Positions 1 to 8,176 of a stretch of 64,000 nucleotides of DNA are shown in pieces. Where the stretch lies: contig NZ_JANUDY010000004.1 in the NCBI RefSeq assembly GCF_024809975.1, positions 1-64,000 on the forward strand. Direction: 5' to 3'. Each line of letters begins with the position of its first letter. The first letter of the stretch is position 1. The stretch comes from Comamonas sp. BIGb0152 (GTDB lineage Bacteria > Pseudomonadota > Gammaproteobacteria > Burkholderiales > Burkholderiaceae_C). Under the pieces are notes generated by a model, which was not told the origin of the DNA, did not search any database, and saw only the letters and a list, made by a program, of their open reading frames with translations. The position numbers and the translations under genes were made by a program.

Positions 1-194
1 CTTATTACAACGCCCGAAGACCGCACTCAGCCCTGGGCTACAAGTCTCCAGCATCCCGACTTGCCTTGAACAACCTATTGCAAATCAACACCTAGGGGAT
101 GGTGCCTGGATCACAGCAAACATTGCGCCAACCCCTTTGGCGAGTCATACCCGCGCCCTCTGCGGCCACAGTGCCCCACTACAATAGATCGCTT

Positions 195-1352
195 ATGGCT
201 TCTGAATTCGACGTTTGTATCCGTGGCGCGGGCATTGTGGGCCGCAGCTTGGCATTGTTGCTGGCGCGCGAGCGCATGCGCGTGGCCCTGGTGGACACGG
301 CCCCAGCGCCCAGCAACAGCGGCCATGGCGATGTGCGCGCCTATGCCCTCAACCCGCTCTCGCGCGAGGTGCTGCAATCGGTGCGCAGCTGGCCCGAGGC
401 GCAGTACGCCACCCCCGTCACCCGCATGGATGTCTATGGCGACCAGGGCGGGGAGGTGCATTTTGATGCGGCGCAGCAGCATACCGAAGCGCTGAACTGG
501 ATTGTGGATGTGCCCGCTCTCGAAGCGCAGTTGGCCGCCGCTGTGCGCTACCAGCCGATGGTGGAGACCGTCACCAGCCCGGTCGATGCCCGACTGACGG
601 TGGTCTGCGAAGGTAAGCACAGCCGCACGCGCGAAGAATTTGGCGTGGAATTTACCACCATCCCCTACCACCAGACGGCCGTGGCCACCCGCCTGCGCTG
701 CCAGCGCCCGCATGGCCAGGCCGCACGCCAGTGGTTTTCTGCAGCCGGCGATATTCTGGCCTTTCTGCCGCTGGGCGGGCCGGAGGGCCACGAGGTGGCC
801 GTGGTGTGGTCGCTGCCGGTCAGCCAGGTCGAAGGCGTCAAGGCGCTTGATGATGCGGGCCTGGCCATGGCGCTGGAATCGGCCAGCCAGGGCATGCTGG
901 GTAAGTTGACCGTCTGCGCCGAGCGCGCCGCCTGGCCGCTGCAGCAGTCGGTGGCACGCCAGTGGTGCGGGCCGCTGCCAGGCAGCACGACGCAAGATTC
1001 CGCCAAGGCCAGAAGCTGGGTATTGGCAGGTGACAGCGCCCACGCCGTCCACCCCCTGGCCGGCCAGGGCCTGAACCTGGGCATGGCCGATATTGCTGCG
1101 CTGGCCCGCTTGCTGACCAGCGACGATGCGCGCTGGCGCCGCCTGTCAGACCTGCGCCTGCTGCGCCGCTATGAGCGCGAGCGCAAGGCGCGCCTGGCCC
1201 CCATTGGTTTGGCGATGGACAGCATTCAACAATTGTTTACCCGGCCCGAAACGCCCTTGCAGAGCCTGCGCAACTGGGGCATGCGTGGCTTTGAAAGCAG
1301 TGGGCCGCTGAAAACCTGGGTCACCCGCCAGGCCATGGGAGTGAACTTTTAG
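195..1352 (+). CDS. UbiH/UbiF-family FAD-dependent hydroxylase
   Basis: A 385-residue flavoprotein monooxygenase of the UbiH/UbiF/VisC/COQ6 family, whose members hydroxylate the aromatic ring of ubiquinone precursors at the membrane. The N-terminus carries the ADP-binding turn (RGAGIVG), followed by a DVRAYALNP stretch typical of the family. Near residue 280 is the second FAD motif, GDSAHAVHPLAGQGLN. I chose the ATG at 195 because the FAD motif then starts close to the N-terminus; an in-frame start at 99 would add 32 residues with no family resemblance. Which ring position it hydroxylates cannot be told from sequence alone. It stands alone, 218 bp before dsbC. Bases 1-194 show no supported gene. 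Confidence 0.85.
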   Translation: MASEFDVCIRGAGIVGRSLALLLARERMRVALVDTAPAPSNSGHGDVRAYALNPLSREVLQSVRSWPEAQYATPVTRMDVYGDQGGEVHFDAAQQHTEALNWIVDVPALEAQLAAAVRYQPMVETVTSPVDARLTVVCEGKHSRTREEFGVEFTTIPYHQTAVATRLRCQRPHGQAARQWFSAAGDILAFLPLGGPEGHEVAVVWSLPVSQVEGVKALDDAGLAMALESASQGMLGKLTVCAERAAWPLQQSVARQWCGPLPGSTTQDSAKARSWVLAGDSAHAVHPLAGQGLNLGMADIAALARLLTSDDARWRRLSDLRLLRRYERERKARLAPIGLAMDSIQQLFTRPETPLQSLRNWGMRGFESSGPLKTWVTRQAMGVNF

Positions 1353-1570
1353 CGCCCATCTGGTACAAACCCGTGTTCGGCCTAGGAGCCGCTTGTTAGT
1401 ACCAAAATGTTAATAATTGCGGGGGTTTAGCGCTGCCCCAGGCCTCCAGGCTGCAGCGCCACTGCCTCCCGCCAAGACGGACATTGCCGTACCGCCAAGC
1501 GGCTTTCCATGCGTTGGGGACTGCCCAACACCCAGGCTTTCCACTATCAAGATTCAAAAAAAGGTTTCCC

Positions 1571-2284
1571 ATGCGAATTCTCTCTACGGTGTTGGCCAGT
1601 GCGGCCTTGGCGGCCAGCTTCTCTGCCAGCGCGCAAGAAGACGTGATCCGCAAGTCGCTGGCAGAGCGTATCCCCCAGCTGCAAAAGATTGACGAAGTCA
1701 GCGCCACACCCATGCAAGGCCTGTATGAAGTGCGCGTGGGCACCGATTTGTTCTACAGCGATGCCAAGGGCAACTACCTGATCCAGGGCGAGCTGATCGA
1801 CACCCAGGCGCACCGCAACCTGACCGAAGACCGCATAAACAAGCTGACGGCGGTTGATTTCAACAGCCTCAACCTGAAGGACGCGATCAAGACCGTCAAG
1901 GGCAATGGCTCGCGCAAGATCGCCGTCTTTGAAGACCCGAACTGCGGCTACTGCAAGCGCTTTGAGAAGGACCTGCAAAACGTCAAGGACGTGACGGTCT
2001 ACACCTTCCTCTACCCCATCCTGAGCCCCGATTCGGTCGAGAAGTCGCGCAACATCTGGTGCGCCAAGGACCCGTCCAAGGAATGGGCCAGCCACATGCT
2101 CAAGGGCACCGATTCGCCCGCCGCCCCATCGAGCTGCGATGTGACCGCCCTGCAACGCAATATGGAATTTGGCCGCAAGTACAAGATCACCGGCACGCCG
2201 ACGATCTTCTTTGCCGATGGCTCGCGCGTCCCCGGCGCCATTGGCTCGGACGACCTGGAAAAGCGCCTCAAGGCCATCAAGTAA
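1571..2284 (+). CDS. dsbC: DsbC-family thiol:disulfide isomerase
   Basis: A 237-residue periplasmic disulfide isomerase that reshuffles wrong disulfide bonds in exported proteins. It begins with a Sec signal peptide (MRILSTVLASAALAAS, cleavage probably after SASA). The N-terminal dimerisation domain (about residues 20-85) contains the typical motif ending in GNYLIQGELID. The thioredoxin-like domain follows, with active site C125-G-Y-C128. A second cysteine pair lies further on (WCAKDPS, SSCDVT), as in DsbC. I chose the ATG at 1571 because the signal peptide starts there; the longer frame from 1484 adds unrelated sequence. A terminator follows directly. Its usual reductant DsbD is not in this window. 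Confidence 0.92.
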   Translation: MRILSTVLASAALAASFSASAQEDVIRKSLAERIPQLQKIDEVSATPMQGLYEVRVGTDLFYSDAKGNYLIQGELIDTQAHRNLTEDRINKLTAVDFNSLNLKDAIKTVKGNGSRKIAVFEDPNCGYCKRFEKDLQNVKDVTVYTFLYPILSPDSVEKSRNIWCAKDPSKEWASHMLKGTDSPAAPSSCDVTALQRNMEFGRKYKITGTPTIFFADGSRVPGAIGSDDLEKRLKAIK

Positions 2285-2312
2285 GCTTGGCGCGCTGCCC
2301 CCCCTTTTTCTC

Positions 2313-2333
2313 AGGCCCTTTGGGGCCTTTTTT
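2313..2333 (+). terminator. Rho-independent terminator after dsbC
   Basis: The hairpin AGGCCC-TTTG-GGGCCT is followed by a run of T, 28 bp after the dsbC stop. It separates dsbC from the M61 peptidase gene. The rest of 2334-2559 shows no supported gene. Confidence 0.85.
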
Positions 2334-2559
2334 GCGCCTTGGAATCTTCTGCAAAACCCTCGCCCACTGGGATGGGCGCGGATCGGGATAAGACGCAAGC
2401 CGTCTTTTGCAGTCAATAGCGGGCTACTAACAACAAAGACAACGCAGCGGATCGCCCGAGTCCGCGTTCAGACCCGTGCAGGGAGCTTTGCAGCGGGCCC
2501 CTAACCCCCATTCCCCAGGCCCGCACCCGCCCATGCAATTGGGGCTACGCTTGCAGGCT

Positions 2560-4395
2560 ATGACCCAAAGCGCACCCGCCGTGGCAGCCCATGCCATCCA
2601 GTACACCATCACGCCCATTGATCTGCATGCCCACCTCTACCAGATCGTGCTCAATATCCCCCAGCCCAAGGCGATGCAAAGCCTGTCGCTGCCGGTGTGG
2701 ATACCCGGCAGCTACCTGGTGCGCGAGTTTTCCAAATCCCTGCAGGGCCTGAGCGCCAGCCAGGGCGGGCAGTTGGTCGACATCCAGCAGCAGAACAAGA
2801 ACACCTGGGTGGTGGACTGCAGCGCGGGCGAGCCGCTCACGCTGAGCTACCAGGTCTGCGCCTATGACAGCTCGGTGCGCACCGCCTGGCTCGACAGCCA
2901 GCGCGGCTTTTTCAATGGCACCAGCGTTTTTCTGCGCGTGCATGGCAGCGAGCCGCTCTTGCAGGTGCTGCACATCGAGCCGCCGGCCCAGCAGCCCCAC
3001 TGGCAAGTGGCCACCGGCCTTACGGCTGCGCACACCAACCCCCAAGGCTTTGGCCGCTACCACGCCAGCAGCTACGACGAGTTGGTGGACTGCCCCGTGG
3101 AGATGGGCCCGTTCTGGAGCGCCGAGTTCAGCGCCCACGGCATCGCGCACCGCTTTGTGGTGGCCGGCGCTCCGCCCAGCTTTGATGGCGCGCGCCTCAT
3201 TGCCGATACGCAAAAGATCTGCGAGACCGAAATCCGCCTCTGGCACCCCCGGGGCAAGCCGCCTTTCGAGCGCTATGTGTTCATGCTCAATGCCATGGAC
3301 GACAACTACGGCGGCCTGGAGCATAAGAACTCCACCGCGCTGATCTGCAGCCGGCGCGACCTGCCCCGCAAAGGCGAGGCCAAGGCCAGCAGCGGCTACA
3401 TCACCTTGCTGGGCCTGATCAGCCACGAGTACTTCCACACCTGGAACGTCAAGCGCCTGCGCCCCATGGAGCTGGCCAGCTACGACTACGAACGTGAGAA
3501 CTACACCGAGCTGCTGTGGTTCTTCGAGGGCTTTACCAGCTACTACGATGACCTGATCCTGCGCCGCGCCGGCCTGCTGGACAACAGCCAGTACCTCAAG
3601 CTGCTCAACAAAACCCTCAACCAGGTGCTGCAAACCCCGGGCCGCCATCTGCAAAGCCTGGCTGAATCCAGCTTTGACGCCTGGGTCAAGTACTACCGGC
3701 AGGACGAAAACACGCCCAACGCCACCGTCAGCTACTACACCAAGGGCTCGCTGGTGGCCCTGTGCCTGGATTTGAGCCTGCGCCGTGAGGGCCACAGCGG
3801 CCTCGACCAGGTCATGCGCGCGCTGTACAAGCGCTGCAAGGCCGGCCCCATGCGCGAGCAAGACTTGCGCGATGTGCTGCAGGAGCTCACCGGCCGCAGC
3901 TGGGCAGCGGACATCAGCGCCTGGGTGCATGGCAAGCACGACCTGCCTGTCGCCGCGCTGCTGCAGGCCCATGGTGTGGACTGCCAGCCCGACACGCCCC
4001 AGATCGCCCAGCAGCTGGGCCTGCGCGTGGCAGAAGGCGCGGCGGGCATCGGCATCAAGGTGGTGCTGCGCGGCGGCACGGCCGAGGCGGCCGGCATGAT
4101 GGCGGGCGACGAATGGATCGGCATCGAGCCGCTGCAAGCCAGTGCCGAGAGCTACGGCTGGCGCCTGCACAAGCTCGATGACCTGCCGCTGTATGCCGGT
4201 GATGCCCAGCAGGTGCTGGCCCTGGTGGCCCGCGACAAGCGCCTGCTGCGCCTGCCACTACAGCTGCCCCAGCGCGCCACAGAGGCACCCACCAAAGGCC
4301 GCAAAAAAACCCCAAAAGCTGCCACCCCGACCGACACCGTCACCTTGGCTGTCGCCGATGTGAATTTGGCCAACCTCTGGCTGGATGGCCGCTGA
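2560..4395 (+). CDS. M61 (glycyl aminopeptidase-like) metallopeptidase with PDZ domain
   Basis: A 611-residue peptidase of family M61. The N-terminal beta domain (about 1-170) includes WIPGSYLVREFSK, characteristic of the family. The catalytic domain carries the zinc motif H289-E-Y-F-H293 within SHEYFHTWNVKRLRP, with a downstream glutamate in LWFFEGFTSYYDD. The C-terminal third resembles a PDZ domain (RVAEGAAGIGIKVVLRGGTAEAAGMMAGDEWIG) and is interrupted near the end by a short Lys/Pro/Thr-rich insertion. No signal peptide is visible, so a cytoplasmic location is likely. I place the start at 2560, next to the first conserved strand; an ATG at 2533 would add nine residues. The substrate is unknown. 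It appears monocistronic. Confidence 0.88.
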   Translation: MTQSAPAVAAHAIQYTITPIDLHAHLYQIVLNIPQPKAMQSLSLPVWIPGSYLVREFSKSLQGLSASQGGQLVDIQQQNKNTWVVDCSAGEPLTLSYQVCAYDSSVRTAWLDSQRGFFNGTSVFLRVHGSEPLLQVLHIEPPAQQPHWQVATGLTAAHTNPQGFGRYHASSYDELVDCPVEMGPFWSAEFSAHGIAHRFVVAGAPPSFDGARLIADTQKICETEIRLWHPRGKPPFERYVFMLNAMDDNYGGLEHKNSTALICSRRDLPRKGEAKASSGYITLLGLISHEYFHTWNVKRLRPMELASYDYERENYTELLWFFEGFTSYYDDLILRRAGLLDNSQYLKLLNKTLNQVLQTPGRHLQSLAESSFDAWVKYYRQDENTPNATVSYYTKGSLVALCLDLSLRREGHSGLDQVMRALYKRCKAGPMREQDLRDVLQELTGRSWAADISAWVHGKHDLPVAALLQAHGVDCQPDTPQIAQQLGLRVAEGAAGIGIKVVLRGGTAEAAGMMAGDEWIGIEPLQASAESYGWRLHKLDDLPLYAGDAQQVLALVARDKRLLRLPLQLPQRATEAPTKGRKKTPKAATPTDTVTLAVADVNLANLWLDGR

Positions 4396-4540
4396 GCGGT
4401 AGCGCCAGCCCGCCTGTCAGCACCCAAAAAGCGCCATCTTGCTGGGCCTGCTGCGCCGCCGCAGTGGGCTTGGTGTAGGATGCCTGTCGACATGCGGGCA
4501 CCAGCAAGCCGCTGCTGCCCAACAACCAAGGAGATAGACC

Positions 4541-5320
4541 GTGGCCTATGAAATGATCGAAGTGCGCGTCGAAGCCGAGAAGGTGGGCATCATCACCCTC
4601 AACCGCCCCAAAGCGCTGAACGCGCTCAACGACCAGCTGATGAACGAGCTGGGTGAGGCGCTCAAGGCCTTTGACCTCGACAAGAACATTGGCTGCATGG
4701 TCATCACCGGCAGCGAAAAAGCCTTTGCCGCTGGCGCCGACATCGGTGCCATGGCCAAGTACAGCTTTGCCGACGCCTATGGCGGCGACTACATCACCCG
4801 CAACTGGGAAGCGATCCGCAGCATCCGCAAGCCCGTGATCGCCGCCGTCAGCGGCTACGCGCTGGGTGGTGGCTGTGAGCTGGCCATGATGTGCGACTTC
4901 ATCATCGCTGCCGACAATGCCCGCTTTGGCCAGCCCGAGATCAAGCTGGGCGTCATCCCGGGCGCCGGCGGCACCCAGCGCTTGCCCCGCGCCGTGGGCA
5001 AGGCCAAGGCCATGGACATGGCCCTCACCGGCCGCATGATGAACGCCGACGAAGCCGAGCGTGCCAGCCTGGTCAGCCGCGTGGTGCCGGTGGACAAGCT
5101 GATGGAAGAAGCGCTGGGCGCGGCCATCATCATCAGCGGCTTCTCGCAGCTGGCCGTGATGGCCGCCAAGGAATCCGTCAACCGCGCCTTTGAGGGCAGC
5201 CTCAACGACGGCGTGATGTTTGAGCGCCGCCTGTTCCACGCGCTGTTTGCCACCAACGACCAAAAAGAAGGCATGGACGCCTTTGTCAACAAGCGCCCAG
5301 CCCAGTTCAGCAACAGCTGA
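4541..5320 (+). CDS. Enoyl-CoA hydratase
   Basis: A 259-residue crotonase-family protein, most like the short-chain enoyl-CoA hydratase that adds water to trans-2-enoyl-CoA in fatty acid beta-oxidation. Motifs seen: NRPKALNAL near the N-terminus, AAGADIGAM (oxyanion hole and CoA binding), [11 protein letters not shown] with the first catalytic glutamate and [19 protein letters not shown] with the second. The length is normal for the family. The start is a GTG at 4541, supported by an AAGGAG ribosome binding site at 4529-4534. No other beta-oxidation gene is adjacent, so its physiological substrate is open. Confidence 0.9.
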   Translation: MAYEMIEVRVEAEKVGIITLNRPKALNALNDQLMNELGEALKAFDLDKNIGCMVITGSEKAFAAGADIGAMAKYSFADAYGGDYITRNWEAIRSIRKPVIAAVSGYALGGGCELAMMCDFIIAADNARFGQPEIKLGVIPGAGGTQRLPRAVGKAKAMDMALTGRMMNADEAERASLVSRVVPVDKLMEEALGAAIIISGFSQLAVMAAKESVNRAFEGSLNDGVMFERRLFHALFATNDQKEGMDAFVNKRPAQFSNS

Positions 5321-5373
5321 TCGGGCCCGGTCGCGGCCAAAGAACCGTGATTTGCACAAAACTTTGCAGATTC

Positions 5374-5402
5374 TTGGGCAGCCTAAAATTTCGGTATATA
5401 AT
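5374..5402 (+). promoter_or_regulatory. Sigma-70 promoter of tRNA-Met
   Basis: A -35-like TTGGGC (5374-5379) and a perfect -10 TATAAT (5397-5402) are separated by 17 bp. The first tRNA base is 12 bp after the -10 box. Confidence 0.75.
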
Positions 5403-5413
5403 TTCCTTCTGCC

Positions 5414-5490
5414 GGTCGTATAGCTCAGTTGGTTAGAGCGCAGCATTCATAATGCTGATGTCGTAGGTTCAAGTCCCACTACGACCACCA
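5414..5490 (+). tRNA. tRNA-Met (anticodon CAT, elongator type)
   Basis: A 77-nt cloverleaf with encoded CCA. The acceptor stem GGTCGTA/TACGACC is perfect. The anticodon stem CAGCA/TGCTG encloses a loop with CAT. The TTCAAGT segment forms the T loop. The first base pair is G-C, unlike the mismatch of initiator tRNA, and the sequence resembles elongator tRNA-Met rather than the lysidine-modified tRNA-Ile(CAT). Confidence 0.95.
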
Positions 5491-5496
5491 GGTTTC

Positions 5497-5530
5497 AAAC
5501 CGCAGTGATTGCAAAATCACTGCGGTTTTT
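5497..5530 (+). terminator. Rho-independent terminator after tRNA-Met
   Basis: A 14-bp perfect inverted repeat (AAACCGCAGTGATT and its complement) encloses a 4-nt loop and ends in a T run, 6 nt after the CCA end of the tRNA. Confidence 0.9.
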
Positions 5531-5570
5531 CTCTTTTCGGCATGGCCAAGCCCCAGGCACAATAGCCGGC

Positions 5571-6236
5571 ATGCAAGATCTGTTCAGTCCGCTCGCAGAT
5601 GCAGGCCATCCACGCTGGGAGCGCATCGCCATCGGCCGCCAGGCCTGCGTGCTGCGCGGCTTTGCACTGCGCTGGGAGCAGGACTTGCTCAGCCAAGTGC
5701 AAGCAATGACGGAGCAAGCGCCGTTTCGGCATTTGCGCACGCCCGGCGGGCGCAGCATGCAGGTGGCCATGAGCAACTGCGGCGGCTTTGGCTGGTACAG
5801 CGACCAGCACGGCTACCGCTACACCCCCACCGACCCCTTGAGCGGCCACGCTTGGCCACCCATGCCCGAGGCTTTTGAAGCGCTGGCCGCCCAGGCCGCA
5901 GAAGCAGCGGAGCTGCCCCCGTTTGCCCCCAATGCCTGCCTGATCAACCGCTACACCGTCGGCACGCGCCTGACCCTGCACCAGGACGAAGGCGACGCCA
6001 ACCATCCGATCGTGTCAGTATCACTGGGCCTGCCCGCCACCTTCCTCTGGGGTGGCGACAGCCGCGCCGATGCCACGCAAAAGCTGCCGCTGCAGCATGG
6101 CGATGTGGTCGTCTGGGGCGGTGTGGACCGCATGCGCTTCCACGGGGTGATGCCGGTGCGCGATGCCATCAGCCCGGTGGCGCACCCCTTGTTGGATGGG
6201 GTGCGTATCAACCTCACCTTCCGCCGCGCCACTTAG
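5571..6236 (+). CDS. alkB: AlkB-type 2-oxoglutarate/Fe(II) DNA dealkylase
   Basis: A 221-residue dioxygenase that oxidatively removes methyl groups from N1-methyladenine and N3-methylcytosine in nucleic acid. The iron ligands are visible as LHQDEGD (His and Asp) and FHGVMP (second His). The 2-oxoglutarate signature RINLTFR lies near the C-terminus. The substrate-binding region contains MSNCGGFGWYSD and NRYTVGTRLTLHQDE, as in E. coli AlkB. I chose the ATG at 5571; the longer frame from 5505 would run through the tRNA terminator. No ada gene is next to it. Its stop overlaps that of the convergent LysR gene. Confidence 0.93.
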   Translation: MQDLFSPLADAGHPRWERIAIGRQACVLRGFALRWEQDLLSQVQAMTEQAPFRHLRTPGGRSMQVAMSNCGGFGWYSDQHGYRYTPTDPLSGHAWPPMPEAFEALAAQAAEAAELPPFAPNACLINRYTVGTRLTLHQDEGDANHPIVSVSLGLPATFLWGGDSRADATQKLPLQHGDVVVWGGVDRMRFHGVMPVRDAISPVAHPLLDGVRINLTFRRAT

Positions 6237-7138
6237 GCCTCCGGGCCACTGGCCGCACCACCCAGCTCCTGCGACAGACAATCGATAAAGCTGCGCACCT
6301 TGGGCGCCAGGTAGCGCCGGCTGGTGTAGATGGCATACAGGGTGACCGTCAGTGCCTCCCACTGGGGCAACACGCGCTGCAGCTGGCCGCTGCGCAGATC
6401 GTCCTCCACCAACCAAGATGGCAAAAACCCCAGGCCCATGCCGGCACGCACCGCATGCAGGCTGAGGTTGGAATCATCGGACAGCAGGGCCGGCTGCAAA
6501 TGCAGCGGCGCACTGCGGCCTCCGGCCTGGCTCAGCTGTAGGGGGCTGATCGATACATAGCTGGGCAGCACGGCAGGGTGCTGGGCCAGGTCCGCTGGCT
6601 GCCGGGGCTGGCCTGCGTGCTGCAGGTAAGCGGGCGTGGCCACCAGGTAGAACGGCACCTGGCACAGCGGGCGGGCAATCAAATGCGGGGCGGGGTCAGA
6701 CGAGGCCCGCAAGGCCATGTCGTAGCCGGCGGTGGCCAGATCGATCTTGTGGTTGTCCAGGTGGATGTCGACCAGCACCTGCGGATAACGGGCGCGGTAG
6801 CGCGCCAGAATGCGCGCCATCTGCGGGGTGGCGCACCACACCGGCGCACTGATCTTGAGCTGGCCACTGGGGGCCTGGTTGTGCTGGCCGATCTCCTGGG
6901 CAGCGGCATCCAGCATCTCCAGCGCCAGGCTGCTTTGGGCGTACCAGCGCTGGCCCGCCTCGGTCAGGCTGACATGGCGGCTGCTGCGGTTGAGCAGGCG
7001 CGCGCCCAGGCGCTGCTCCAGCTGGGCCACATGCTTGCTGACCATCGGCGCCGAGATGCCCAGGCGCTCGCCGGCCTGGGCAAAGCTGCCGTTGTCCACC
7101 ACCGCCTGGAACACCTGCATGCTGGTGAGCTGGTCCAT
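6233..7138 (-). CDS. LysR-family transcriptional regulator
   Basis: A 301-residue LysR-type regulator. The N-terminal helix-turn-helix (about residues 1-60) reads MDQLTSMQVFQAVVDNGSFAQAGERLGISAPMVSKHVAQLEQRLG. The rest is a substrate-binding-like sensing domain with the usual PSGQLKISAP and SWLVEDDLRSGQLQRVLP segments. It is divergent from the DODA dioxygenase gene across 88 bp, the classic layout for a LysR regulator and its target, so it probably controls that gene. The ligand is unknown. Its stop codon overlaps the alkB stop in the convergent direction. Confidence 0.9.
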   Translation of the reverse strand: MDQLTSMQVFQAVVDNGSFAQAGERLGISAPMVSKHVAQLEQRLGARLLNRSSRHVSLTEAGQRWYAQSSLALEMLDAAAQEIGQHNQAPSGQLKISAPVWCATPQMARILARYRARYPQVLVDIHLDNHKIDLATAGYDMALRASSDPAPHLIARPLCQVPFYLVATPAYLQHAGQPRQPADLAQHPAVLPSYVSISPLQLSQAGGRSAPLHLQPALLSDDSNLSLHAVRAGMGLGFLPSWLVEDDLRSGQLQRVLPQWEALTVTLYAIYTSRRYLAPKVRSFIDCLSQELGGAASGPEA

Positions 7139-7226
7139 AGTTTCTCAATAGGAAATCAATTGCTGCATTTTAGCCACTTGGTTTCCTTTTAGGCAGCTAC
7201 TACATTGGAGACAAGGAGTTTTCAGC

Positions 7227-8081
7227 ATGACCACCACGACCACCCCCACCGCCCCCACCAATACCACGAACACCAGCGGCAGCCGCCTGCCCGTGTACTT
7301 CATCTCGCACGGCGGCGGCCCCTGGCCCTGGATGCCCGAGATGCACGACCACTATGCGCAGCTGGCGGCCTCACTGGCCGATATGCCGCGCCAGATCGGC
7401 CGCACACCCCGTGCCATCCTGATGGTGTCTGCCCACTGGGAAGCCGATACGTTTACCGTGCAGTCCACGCCGCAGCCCGGCATGATTTATGACTACGGCG
7501 GTTTTCCGGCCCATACCTACCAGATCCACTACCGCTCGCCGGGATTGCCTGCGCTGGCCGAGCGGGTGGCTGGCCTGCTGGGCCAGGCCGGCATTGCCGT
7601 TCAGGCTGATGCCGAGCGCGGCTACGACCATGGCATGTTCTCGCCGATGGCCGCCATCTACCCCGATGCCCAGGTGCCGGTCGTGCAGCTCTCGCTGCGC
7701 CGGGGCCTGGACCCTGCCGAGCACCTGGCGCTGGGCCGGGCGCTGGCTCCTTTGCGCGATGAGGAGGTGCTGATCATCGGCAGCGGGCTGTCGTACCACA
7801 ACCTGCGCGCCTTCGGGCCCCAGGCTCGGGTGCCTGCCAAAGCCTTTGATGACTGGCTGGCCGAGACCATGCTGCAAGGCGACAGCGCCACCCGCAGCCA
7901 GCGGCTGCTGGACTGGGAAGACGCCCCTGCCGCACGCATCGCCCATCCGCGCGAAGAGCATCTGCTGCCGCTGATGGTGGCGGTCGGCGCCGCCGAGGCG
8001 GACCGCGCCGTACGCGTCTACCACGAGGAGGCTTTCATGGGCGGGCTGGCGGTATCCAGCTACCGGCTCGACGCCGCATAA
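7227..8081 (+). CDS. DODA-type extradiol ring-cleavage dioxygenase
   Basis: A 284-residue class III extradiol dioxygenase related to 4,5-DOPA dioxygenase (YgiD in E. coli). Candidate zinc/iron-binding histidines lie in FISHGGGP, SAHWEAD, YDHGMFSPM and SYHNLRAF, in the order expected for the family. HPREEHLLPLMVAVGAA near the C-terminus is also typical. The N-terminal 20 residues are a Thr/Pro/Asn-rich lead-in without obvious function. An AAGGAG site lies just before the ATG. The natural substrate is not evident; bacterial homologues are often found beside LysR regulators, as here. Confidence 0.85.
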   Translation: MTTTTTPTAPTNTTNTSGSRLPVYFISHGGGPWPWMPEMHDHYAQLAASLADMPRQIGRTPRAILMVSAHWEADTFTVQSTPQPGMIYDYGGFPAHTYQIHYRSPGLPALAERVAGLLGQAGIAVQADAERGYDHGMFSPMAAIYPDAQVPVVQLSLRRGLDPAEHLALGRALAPLRDEEVLIIGSGLSYHNLRAFGPQARVPAKAFDDWLAETMLQGDSATRSQRLLDWEDAPAARIAHPREEHLLPLMVAVGAAEADRAVRVYHEEAFMGGLAVSSYRLDAA

Positions 8082-8122
8082 ACCACCTTGAGGCGTTGCG
8101 GCCATGGCGGCCCTCCCAAAAA

Positions 8123-8158
8123 GTTGCATTACACAACCATATGGATGTATATTGCAAC
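8123..8158. promoter_or_regulatory. 36-bp symmetric site, likely MarR autoregulatory operator
   Basis: The half-sites GTTGCA (8123-8128) and TGCAAC (8153-8158) flank the perfect palindrome CCATATGG (8137-8144). All share one centre at 8140.5, and five of the eight base pairs between them are also symmetric. The site ends 18 bp before the ATG of a gene whose product starts with a MarR domain. Binding has not been shown. Confidence 0.6.
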
Positions 8159-8176
8159 CAACTACTGGAGCGCACC

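Noticed and set aside
5414..5490. tRNA with CAT anticodon as tRNA-Ile (lysidine type)
   Set aside because: The acceptor and anticodon stems match elongator tRNA-Met as I know it, not the Ile(CAT) pattern.
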